Positions 1-5,302 of a stretch of 9,331 nucleotides of DNA are shown here, in pieces. Position numbers and translations under genes: made by a program. The notes under the pieces are model-generated. The model had not been told where the DNA came from and made no database searches. It saw nothing but the letters and a program-made list of their open reading frames with translations. The first letter of the stretch is position 1. Every line of letters starts with the position of its first letter. The DNA is from Oscillospiraceae bacterium (GTDB taxonomy: Bacteria > Bacillota > Clostridia > Oscillospirales > Ruminococcaceae): NCBI GenBank assembly GCA_017483405.1, contig JAFUWP010000216.1, forward strand, positions 1 to 9,331, in the 5' to 3' direction.

Positions 1-2
1 AT

Positions 3-674
3 GGTAAAACTGTTACGACAAAATATTTATCAAATAAAACAATAAAGGGATTTGACACAGAAACAAGTAAAGAATTAGATTACTTAGATGTTCAAATAGA
101 ATGCAAAGTTATAGAAGAATCTACATCTACAAAAACAGTTAGAAACATAGCAGAAATAACAATAGATAGCAACAATGATATAGATTCTACACCACACAAT
201 GTAGATAATAGAGATGGAAAATACAATCCACCTGCAAATAACTCAGAATATCAAGAAGATGATGATGACTACGAAGATTTAGTTATGGAATATTTTGACT
301 TAAGCTTACAAAAATTCATTACAGCAGTAAATGATAGAGTTACAGATGCACGCGAGCCAGAAGTAAGTTTATCAGAAGATAACAAACTAGAATACACAAC
401 AATTAAAGATCCAATTTTAGTTGTAAATAATGATACAGTAATTTATACAATACGTGTATACAACGAAGGAACAAAAGCCGGATATGCAGAAGTGCGTGCA
501 TCAGAATCCGCAGGCATCGGCCGCGATAGTAATAAAATCTTTCTGATGCTTTATGCTGAAATGAAAATTTTCGCAAGAATAAGACCTCTCTTTCAGGATG
601 ATGAAAAACAGCATTTCAGGAAACCGGATTTTTTGTTGAAAAACTGTTTACAATTTGTCCTTTTTGTGTTATAA
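3..674 (+). CDS. Partial surface protein with DUF11-like conserved repeat, 5' end missing, 3' end broken
   Basis: The frame is open from the left edge (first whole codon at 3), so the ATG at 285 is only an internal Met. Residues encoded up to about 490 resemble the repeat modules of large cell-surface proteins of gut Firmicutes. An acidic linker follows a DSTPHN motif, then comes the module start EYFDLSLQKFITAVND, then a strand segment containing DTVIYTIRVYNEGTKAGYAE. In such proteins this segment normally continues into a 'DxxPEGL'-type stretch. Here it changes at about 490 into VRASESAGIGRD and unrelated residues until the stop at 672-674. Codons before the break are almost all A/T-ending (aca, ata, tta, aaa); after it they are like the rest of the window. 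The last part of the frame also overlaps the promoter of the next gene. I read it as a truncated fragment fused by chance to other DNA. The family call rests on motif memory only. Confidence 0.55.
   Translation, partial: GKTVTTKYLSNKTIKGFDTETSKELDYLDVQIECKVIEESTSTKTVRNIAEITIDSNNDIDSTPHNVDNRDGKYNPPANNSEYQEDDDDYEDLVMEYFDLSLQKFITAVNDRVTDAREPEVSLSEDNKLEYTTIKDPILVVNNDTVIYTIRVYNEGTKAGYAEVRASESAGIGRDSNKIFLMLYAEMKIFARIRPLFQDDEKQHFRKPDFLLKNCLQFVLFVL
484..496. other. Composition and homology breakpoint
   Basis: Within these few bases the sequence switches from strongly A+T-rich DNA to the moderately GC-rich DNA that fills the rest of the window. The surface-protein homology ends at the same place, in the middle of a beta-strand module. 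No insertion-sequence ends, integrase, tRNA or clear target duplication is seen. Either illegitimate recombination or a metagenome assembly join would explain it. The exact base cannot be fixed from sequence alone. Confidence 0.6.
497..646. other. No recognisable gene; possible 3' remnant of an unknown gene
   Basis: This stretch lies between the breakpoint and the next promoter. In frame 1 a short open segment runs across the breakpoint to a TGA at 544-546 and encodes CVHQNPQASAAIVIKSF, with codons (cag, gtg, ccg, gcc) like those of the genes to the right. It could be the C-terminal tail of a gene whose body was replaced by the AT-rich fragment. It is too short to identify. I see no terminator hairpin or RNA gene here. 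Confidence 0.25.
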
Positions 675-675
675 T
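647..675 (+). promoter_or_regulatory. Sigma-A-type promoter for the VanY-like gene
   Basis: A -35 box TTTACA (647-652) is separated by exactly 17 bp from a perfect -10 box TATAAT (670-675), which is preceded by TG at 667-668 (extended -10). Transcription should start near 682, about 48 nt before the ATG at 730. The promoter lies inside the tail of the upstream broken frame, which supports the view that this tail is not a real gene. Confidence 0.8.
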
Positions 676-729
676 GAAAGTTATGATGATTTACGCTTTG
701 CCAGATTTTTAGTCAGAAAGGAGTTCAGC

Positions 730-1680
730 ATGACTGCTCAAAAGAAAATCCGGCGCAAACCGCGCTATGACCGCTTACTTATCGCAGGGGTTCTCCTGAT
801 TGTCTGTATTCTGCTGATTTCCGGCTGTGTGAAAAAGCTGAAATCCGGACGGAATACCGGAGAATCCGAAAACACTATCGAGAATATCACCATCACGAAC
901 GAAACCGCCAATGCGGAAAATTATCCGAAAATTTCGGTGGAAACTTCAAGAGTATATTCCGGAAATATGATTCTGGTGAACAAGGCCTTTCCGTGCCGGA
1001 TTGATGCCGAAGCCGTGAAAAACGGCATGTCATCCGAGATTCAGTTTGTGACAATCAAGAGCATTCTGGATACCAAAAACGGCGCGAAACCTTATACGGC
1101 ATCCGACTGGGAAGTCGGTCTTGACAGGTCAGCCGCACTCGCCATGGACAGCTGGTTTGAGAAATTCAGTCAGGAAACGGGGATTCACGACCTCCGCATG
1201 ATTGGAGGATATAAGCCGGAATCCACTGACCCTGATTTTCAGACGGGCAGAACACTGACTATCGGGATATTTCCGGAAACGGGGAGTTCCTACGCATACC
1301 GGCCGGAGGGGGAATATGCATGGCTTTCGGAACATGCCGCGGAATATGGGTTTATTCTGCGCTATCCGGAGGATAAGGATGAGTATTTCGATGAGGAGAT
1401 TACTGAACGCAGAACGGCTACATTCCGTTATGTAGGGATTGCAGCGGCATCCTACATCACCACGCGGAAAATCTGTCTGGAAGAATTCTTGCAGGAAATC
1501 CGGCAGTATTCGGTGAGCAATATGCTGGTAGTCAAAAACGGTTCGGATTCGTTCGGGATGTACTATGTTCCGGCGGATTTGCATAATGAAACGACTTCTT
1601 TTGCGATTCCGTCAAATCAGAGTTCGTATGAGATTTCGGGAAATAATGCAGACGGCTTTATCGTAACGATATACGAATAA
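730..1680 (+). CDS. VanY/M15B-like lipoprotein, probably catalytically inactive
   Basis: A 316-residue exported protein. The ATG at 730 is chosen because AGAAAGGAG (715-723) sits 6 nt upstream; the longer frame from 655 starts before the predicted transcript. Residues 16-33 form a hydrophobic segment ending in the lipobox-like ISGC (Cys33), so a lipid or membrane anchor outside the cell is likely. The C-terminal half follows the D-Ala-D-Ala carboxypeptidase (VanY, peptidase M15B) pattern: GGYKPEST (159-166), the 'QTGR' segment (171-174), EYAWLSEHAAEYGFILRYP (195-213) and TFRYVGIAAASYI (231-243). The metal-site residues are gone. The usual SEHxTGxAxD reads DFQTGRTLTI, and the usual EPWHFRYVG reads RTATFRYVG. 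Both zinc-binding His, the zinc-binding Asp and the catalytic Glu are therefore absent. It may bind peptidoglycan or act as a regulator rather than cut. The family match is inferred from these motifs. The gene stands alone and faces the radical SAM gene, with 1 bp between stops. Confidence 0.75.
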   Translation: MTAQKKIRRKPRYDRLLIAGVLLIVCILLISGCVKKLKSGRNTGESENTIENITITNETANAENYPKISVETSRVYSGNMILVNKAFPCRIDAEAVKNGMSSEIQFVTIKSILDTKNGAKPYTASDWEVGLDRSAALAMDSWFEKFSQETGIHDLRMIGGYKPESTDPDFQTGRTLTIGIFPETGSSYAYRPEGEYAWLSEHAAEYGFILRYPEDKDEYFDEEITERRTATFRYVGIAAASYITTRKICLEEFLQEIRQYSVSNMLVVKNGSDSFGMYYVPADLHNETTSFAIPSNQSSYEISGNNADGFIVTIYE

Positions 1681-1681
1681 A

Positions 1682-2578
1682 TCAGATACCCTGCAAGTGA
1701 AAATCCGGTGTATATTCGCTTTTGGCGGAAGACTTCTCCTGACAGTAACCAGAAAAACCGAGTTCCTGAACAATATTCAGAACGCTGTGATATTCCATCT
1801 TGGTGATGCGCCTGTTGAGTTCCGGATACGGATGATTCTGCATGGGGGTATACTGAGACATCAGGCTTAATAAGAAGCTGTCTGTTCCGAAGGTTTCGGC
1901 GAGATGTTTCAGGAGTGCAATGGATTCCTGCCGATGTGCCGGCATCACCAGATGACGGACAATACAGCCTTTTTTAATCAGTTGCTCCTGTATGACGGGC
2001 TTGCCTGTCTGCCGGAGCATTTCTTTCAGGGCAAGTCCGGCGATTTCGGGATAATCAGGAGCATGAGCATAAAGTTCAGCAGTCTGCGGATAGAAAAATT
2101 TAAAATCCGGAAGATAGACATCAATCAGGCCATCGAGAGCTTTGAGAGTTTCGGCGAGTTCGTATCCGCCGGAATTATAGACTATCGGGATGTGCAAATC
2201 CGGCTTGGCGCGTTCGAGAGCCGGAATCACCCACGGCAGAACATGGCCGGCCGTTATCAGATTGATATTATGCGCGCCCTGTTCCTGCAATTCCAGAAAG
2301 ATTTCCGCGAGCCGTTCCGGAGCGATTTCCTTTCCGAAATTCTGATTCGAGATAGTTTCATTCTGACAGAAACGGCATCGGAGCGCACATCCGGAGAAAA
2401 ACACCGCGCCTGAACCGTTTGTTCCGCTGATGCAGGGTTCTTCCCAGAAGTGGAGCATCGCGGCGGCTGTCCGGATGCCGTTACCGCCTCCGCAGAATCC
2501 TTTGTTTCTTGTGCGGTCAGAATGGCACTGACGGGGGCAGAGCGTACAGTTTTCAGGATTGAATTTAATAAAAATCAC
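1682..2578 (-). CDS. Radical SAM protein, PflX-like (COG1313 type)
   Basis: The protein resembles the 'putative pyruvate formate-lyase activating enzyme' group (COG1313, PflX). The radical SAM CxxxCxxC motif that holds the 4Fe-4S cluster is GCALRCRFCQN (Cys64, Cys68, Cys71). An N-terminal cysteine cluster CTLCPRQC plus FC (Cys11, 14, 18, 29) precedes it, as is usual for this group. Residues around 106-111 (NLITAG), 133-137 (YNSGG) and 155-159 (LPDFK) fit core strands of the partial TIM barrel. About 298 residues is the normal family length. The enzyme should use S-adenosylmethionine and a reduced Fe-S cluster in the cytoplasm; its substrate is unknown, and no pyruvate formate-lyase gene is nearby. 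The first possible start is GTG at 2578, but this GTG is itself part of a strong Shine-Dalgarno match, and an ATT nine bases downstream (2567-2569) has better spacing. A stop codon at 2582-2584 rules out an earlier start. It has its own promoter, divergent from the operon to the right. Confidence 0.88.
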   Translation of the reverse strand: MIFIKFNPENCTLCPRQCHSDRTRNKGFCGGGNGIRTAAAMLHFWEEPCISGTNGSGAVFFSGCALRCRFCQNETISNQNFGKEIAPERLAEIFLELQEQGAHNINLITAGHVLPWVIPALERAKPDLHIPIVYNSGGYELAETLKALDGLIDVYLPDFKFFYPQTAELYAHAPDYPEIAGLALKEMLRQTGKPVIQEQLIKKGCIVRHLVMPAHRQESIALLKHLAETFGTDSFLLSLMSQYTPMQNHPYPELNRRITKMEYHSVLNIVQELGFSGYCQEKSSAKSEYTPDFHLQGI

Positions 2579-2581
2579 CTC
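2574..2581 (-). promoter_or_regulatory. Shine-Dalgarno match overlapping the apparent GTG start
   Basis: On the minus strand 2581-2574 reads GAGGTGAT, complementary over 8 nt to the 3' end of 16S rRNA. The GTG usually called as start lies inside this match. The in-frame ATT at 2569-2567 is 8 nt after the GAGG core, a normal spacing. Initiation could therefore be at an AUU codon, or at the GTG on a nearly leaderless mRNA. Confidence 0.5.
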
Positions 2582-2588
2582 TTATCTG

Positions 2589-2617
2589 ATTATAGCATAT
2601 TCCGGCAGATTTTGCAA
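2589..2617 (-). promoter_or_regulatory. Promoter for the radical SAM gene
   Basis: On the minus strand a -35 box TTGCAA (2617-2612) and a perfect -10 box TATAAT (2594-2589) are 17 bp apart, with TG one base before the -10 (extended -10). The start site should fall near 2582, giving a leader of about 4 nt to the GTG or about 13 nt to the ATT. Confidence 0.75.
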
Positions 2618-2693
2618 CCGGTATTTATGATAGATTTTATATTTATTCATAAAAAATTTACGCATTGAATAAAATCAAAACTTTCCTGATTTC

Positions 2694-2722
2694 TTGACTT
2701 TTATGATTTAATATGCTATAAT
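2694..2722 (+). promoter_or_regulatory. Promoter for the substrate-binding protein / kinase / PqqD / peptidase operon
   Basis: The -35 box TTGACT (2694-2699) and -10 box TATAAT (2717-2722) are 17 bp apart, with TG at 2714-2715 as an extended -10. The predicted start is near 2729-2730, exactly where a 16-bp palindrome begins. The two divergent promoters lie about 80-130 bp apart, so a shared regulator is possible. Confidence 0.8.
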
Positions 2723-2729
2723 AAATCTG

Positions 2730-2745
2730 AAATATCATGATATTT
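2730..2745. promoter_or_regulatory. Perfect 16-bp palindrome at the transcription start, likely operator
   Basis: AAATATCATGATATTT is identical to its own reverse complement over all 16 bases. It starts at the predicted +1 and lies between the promoter and the ribosome binding site. It has no loop, so it suits binding by a dimeric repressor better than an RNA hairpin. It is followed by a short T-run (2746-2749). The regulator is not encoded in this window. Confidence 0.5.
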
Positions 2746-2770
2746 TTTTAAACAGAGGAGGGATATAATT

Positions 2771-3769
2771 ATGAAAAAACATAATCTTATTTTAACAGCA
2801 GTTACTGCGCTGTTTCTGCTGACAGGATGTGAGGCATCGGAAAATCAAAAAGAATCTGCGCTTTCTTATCCGATAACGCTTCATGCAGGCTATTCCACCG
2901 CGGAAGATGACCCCAGAGGTCTTGCCCTGAAAATCTTTCAGGATACCGTTCAGGAAAAAACAAACGGAAATATTATCATAGAACTGCATCCGGCCGGCGA
3001 ACTCGGCAGTGATGCCGAACTCATCGAAAAGATGACAAAAGGCGAAGTCGATTTGACTGTTTCCAGTGCCGGAAATTATGCTGTTTATGCTCCGAGAATC
3101 GGGGTTTCTGCTCTGCCGTTCCTGTTTGAGGATTTCGATTCGGCATGGGAATTTGTGGACAGCGATACCATGCAGGAAATCAACAAGGATTTGGAAGACC
3201 ATAATATGCATGTGCTTTCTTATTTTGATAACGGTTTCCGATGCGTGACAACTTCCGAAAAAGTCGGCGCAGTCAACAGCGTGGCCGATATGAACGGTCT
3301 GAACATCCGCACTCCGGAAAATCAGATTGTGATGGAAACAATGAAAGCACTGTCTGCCAATCCGCAGAGTTATCCGTTCGCCGAACTCAAACAGGCACTC
3401 GCGGACGGCACATTCGATGCACAGGAAAATCCGATTCCGATTATCTATAACAATCAGCTTTATGAAGTGCAGAAATATCTTTCTGTCACGAATCACAGCT
3501 ATGATGCGATGCCGTTCACGATTCGTGAGGACGTATGGGAGAATCTGACTCCGGAATATCAGGATATTCTTTCCATCGCGGCCGAAGTCGCCGGAAAACA
3601 GAATCGGGTGCTTATCAAGAATCAGACAACGGATATGGTCAAGAGACTGGAATCTGAAGGCATGGAAATCGTTTATCCGGATTTGAAGCCTTTTAAAGAG
3701 GCAACTGCTGGTGTAAAGGATATTTTTGCAGATATTTACGGTCAGGATGTACTGAACGCTCTGAGATAA
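2771..3769 (+). CDS. DctP-family TRAP transporter substrate-binding lipoprotein
   Basis: A 332-residue exported solute receptor. A short signal peptide ends in the lipobox LLTGC (Cys20), so the mature protein should be lipid-anchored outside the membrane. The DctP fold is shown by HPAGELGSDAELIEKMTKG (73-91), the segment SALPFLFEDFDSAW (113-126), NGFRCVTTSEKV (154-165), MNGLNIRTPEN (174-184) and FDAQENPIPIIYNNQLYEV (215-233). Arg180 in LNIRTP is at the place where DctP proteins hold the carboxylate of their ligand, so an organic or sugar acid is the likely ligand. The start is supported by AGGAGG (2756-2761), 9 nt before the ATG. No TRAP membrane subunits (DctQ, DctM) lie in the window; the next three genes are a kinase, a PqqD-like protein and a peptidase, so the protein may act as a sensor or use permease subunits encoded elsewhere. 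Confidence 0.88.
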   Translation: MKKHNLILTAVTALFLLTGCEASENQKESALSYPITLHAGYSTAEDDPRGLALKIFQDTVQEKTNGNIIIELHPAGELGSDAELIEKMTKGEVDLTVSSAGNYAVYAPRIGVSALPFLFEDFDSAWEFVDSDTMQEINKDLEDHNMHVLSYFDNGFRCVTTSEKVGAVNSVADMNGLNIRTPENQIVMETMKALSANPQSYPFAELKQALADGTFDAQENPIPIIYNNQLYEVQKYLSVTNHSYDAMPFTIREDVWENLTPEYQDILSIAAEVAGKQNRVLIKNQTTDMVKRLESEGMEIVYPDLKPFKEATAGVKDIFADIYGQDVLNALR

Positions 3770-3814
3770 CAGCTTTCCGGACGGGGAAATTTTATCAGAA
3801 AGAGAATTAGAATT

Positions 3815-4549
3815 ATGTTTACTGAAAATTATAAAATTGCAGATAAATCTGTAAAAATAAGTTCCATCTATGAACAGGTACATCATCTCTGTCAGGATTA
3901 CAGAACGGATGAACCGGAAGATTATGCCGTCTGCATCACCGAAGCGGATATACAGTATGAACAGGAAAAATCCCGTAAGACTGACATCGCGGAAGGCCGC
4001 AGGCCTTATGACTGCACTCCGGAATATCTGGAAGAACTGGCGGTTTACCGCAAAATCGCGGACAAGATGCCGGATTATGATACATTTCTGTTTCACGGCT
4101 CTGTCATCGCGGTGGATGGGCAGGCTTATCTGTTCACGGCGAAATCCGGAACGGGAAAATCGACACATACACGGCTCTGGCGCGAAATGCTCGGAGAAAA
4201 AGCCGTCATGGTCAACGACGACAAGCCTTTGATTCGCATCGGAAAGGATGCTGTCACTGTTTTCGGCACACCCTATAACGGCAAGCATCGGCTCGGATGC
4301 AATATCTCCGTACCGCTGAAAGCGGTCTGCATTCTGGAACGCGGTGAAGAAAACCGCATCCGGAACATCACAAAATCCGAAGCCTACACCATGCTGTTAC
4401 AGCAGGTATATCATCCGGCGGATGCCGTACAGATGAAGAAAACCCTTCTGCTGATAGATGCATTGGCGGCGCGTGTCAGCCTGTATCGGATGCAGTGCAA
4501 TATGAACCCATCCGCGGCGGAAACCGCATATCATACTATGAAAGGATAA
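3815..4549 (+). CDS. HprK-like P-loop kinase
   Basis: A 244-residue cytoplasmic protein related to the C-terminal kinase domain of HPr kinase/phosphorylase and to ScmC-type cassette proteins. The core begins at FLFHGSVIAVDGQAYLF (91-107), followed by the Walker A loop AKSGTGKST (109-117) with Lys115 and Ser116 for phosphate and Mg2+ binding. The acidic motif VNDDKP (133-138) matches the Asp pair of HprK, and GTPYNGKHRLG (151-161) follows. The N-terminal ~85 residues lack the usual HprK N-terminal domain, so this is not the housekeeping HPr kinase, and its target is probably another protein or peptide. It starts 45 nt after the substrate-binding gene with only a weak AGAAAGAG (3797-3804), and no promoter is seen between them. 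The neighbouring PqqD-like gene recalls the SynChlorMet cassette and lasso peptide clusters that carry an HprK-like kinase. The substrate is unknown. Confidence 0.8.
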   Translation: MFTENYKIADKSVKISSIYEQVHHLCQDYRTDEPEDYAVCITEADIQYEQEKSRKTDIAEGRRPYDCTPEYLEELAVYRKIADKMPDYDTFLFHGSVIAVDGQAYLFTAKSGTGKSTHTRLWREMLGEKAVMVNDDKPLIRIGKDAVTVFGTPYNGKHRLGCNISVPLKAVCILERGEENRIRNITKSEAYTMLLQQVYHPADAVQMKKTLLLIDALAARVSLYRMQCNMNPSAAETAYHTMKG

Positions 4550-4555
4550 TGTAAC

Positions 4556-4816
4556 ATGAAACTGAATCAAGGATTTATTTCCCATAATGACGGAGACGAA
4601 AAACTGCTTGTTTCGACAGGCGCGGCCGATTTCAAAGGCCTTGTGAGAGGAAACAGCAGTGCCGGTTTTATCATGACCTGTCTGGAATCGGAAACGACCG
4701 AAGATGAAATCGTTTCCAAAATGCCGAAACATTTTGATGTTTCTGAAGAAATTGCAAGACGCGATGTCAGCAAGATTATAAGCCAGCTTAAGGGCATCGG
4801 GGCAATTGACGGCTGA
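4556..4816 (+). CDS. PqqD-like small protein (peptide-recognition domain)
   Basis: An 86-residue protein with the PqqD layout: an N-terminal strand pair, GNSSAGFIMTCLESETTEDEIVSKM (32-56, helix with the usual T-x-E-I turn), then helix EEIARRDVSKIISQLKGIGAID (64-85). PqqD-like (RRE) domains bind the leader part of a peptide and present it to a modifying enzyme. The gene begins 6 nt after the kinase stop; its ribosome binding site AAAGGA (4541-4546) lies inside the kinase's last codons. Its own stop TGA shares one base with the ATG of the peptidase gene (TGATG), so the three genes are translationally coupled. No peptide-sized precursor gene was found between 3770 and 5300. The fold call is by pattern; the partner peptide is not known. 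Confidence 0.78.
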   Translation: MKLNQGFISHNDGDEKLLVSTGAADFKGLVRGNSSAGFIMTCLESETTEDEIVSKMPKHFDVSEEIARRDVSKIISQLKGIGAIDG

Positions 4817-5259
4817 TGGGAAAAGCACAGTTAGAACTGCTGGAACGTGACGGAAAATACCTGAGTGTGCCAAGCGGTATCAGTCAGTGGCCTATGATTA
4901 AAGGCGGAAGGGATGCCGTATTGATTGAAACCTTTACCGAACCGCCGAAACGCTATGATTTGGTCATGTATGTACGTCCCAATTTGCAGGGAGTGATTCA
5001 TCGCGTTATCCGTTTCAAAGATGGTCAGTATATTATCTGCGGAGATAACTGCTGGCAGCTGGAATACGTCAAGCCGGAACAGGTGAAAGGCATTGTGACA
5101 GAATTCTGTCATAAGGGAAAATGGTACAAAATTGATAATTTCTTTTATCAGATATATGTACATCTGTGGGTTGACCTCTTGATTTTCAAGCGTCCGCTGT
5201 TCTGGCTTCGGGATAAGACCATCCGGAAATGGTTCAGGCCTGAAAAAAAGAAAAAATAA
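4816..5259 (+). CDS. S24/S26-family serine peptidase (signal-peptidase-like)
   Basis: A 147-residue protein with the core of signal-peptidase/LexA-type proteases. The catalytic Ser box, usually GxSMxPxI, reads GISQWPMI (21-28), with Ser23 kept and Gln in place of Met. KRYDLVMYV (45-53) matches the 'GDVV' strand, VIHRVI (60-65) supplies His62, and ICGDN (74-78) is the usual GDN turn. A Ser-His arrangement is typical of SipW/archaeal-eukaryotic type signal peptidases rather than the bacterial LepB Ser-Lys pair. Unlike a normal signal peptidase, it has no N-terminal membrane anchor. A hydrophobic aromatic stretch near the C-terminus (108-131) may touch the membrane, and the protein ends in a Lys-rich tail. 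It is translated from the TGATG overlap with the PqqD-like gene and is followed by a strong terminator, which closes the operon. It probably cleaves a peptide or protein recognised by its PqqD-like partner; this is inference. Confidence 0.75.
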   Translation: MGKAQLELLERDGKYLSVPSGISQWPMIKGGRDAVLIETFTEPPKRYDLVMYVRPNLQGVIHRVIRFKDGQYIICGDNCWQLEYVKPEQVKGIVTEFCHKGKWYKIDNFFYQIYVHLWVDLLIFKRPLFWLRDKTIRKWFRPEKKKK

Positions 5260-5302
5260 AAAACATCACCGTCCTGATGCGTTTCAGAACGGTGATGTTT
5301 TT
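5259..5302. terminator. Strong bidirectional intrinsic terminator
   Basis: The arms AAAAACATCACCGT (5259-5272) and ACGGTGATGTTTTT (5289-5302) pair perfectly over 14 bp. A further 4-bp stem (CTGA 5274-5277 with TCAG 5284-5287) follows after one mismatch and closes a 6-nt loop. An A-rich left side and a T-rich right side make it work in both directions. It ends the rightward operon and the leftward xylanase-transporter transcript. The transporter's stop codon (5301-5303) overlaps it. Confidence 0.9.

Noticed and set aside
655..729. N-terminal extension of the VanY-like protein from ATG 655
   Set aside because: The -10 box is at 670-675, so 655 would not be transcribed from this promoter, while ATG 730 has AAAGGAG 6 nt upstream and puts a signal-like segment near the N-terminus.
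1904..2413. A 169-codon plus-strand frame over the radical SAM gene
   Set aside because: It is antisense to a gene with a clear CxxxCxxC motif and family-length protein, and has no recognisable content of its own.
1682..2578. Radical SAM gene as the maturase of the PqqD-like cassette
   Set aside because: It belongs to the PflX-like group without a SPASM domain, is divergently transcribed and has its own promoter, so a role with the cassette is not supported by more than proximity.
3774..3793. Possible terminator (TTTCC / GGAAA hairpin then TTTT) between the substrate-binding and kinase genes
   Set aside because: The stem is only 5 bp with a 6-nt loop and a short T-run, too weak to split the operon; at most a partial attenuator.
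2792..4288. A 498-codon open frame on the minus strand across the substrate-binding and kinase genes
   Set aside because: It lies opposite two well-supported genes, has a composition rich in Arg, Phe, Ile, His and Cys typical of antisense shadows, and shows no known motif or proper ribosome binding site.
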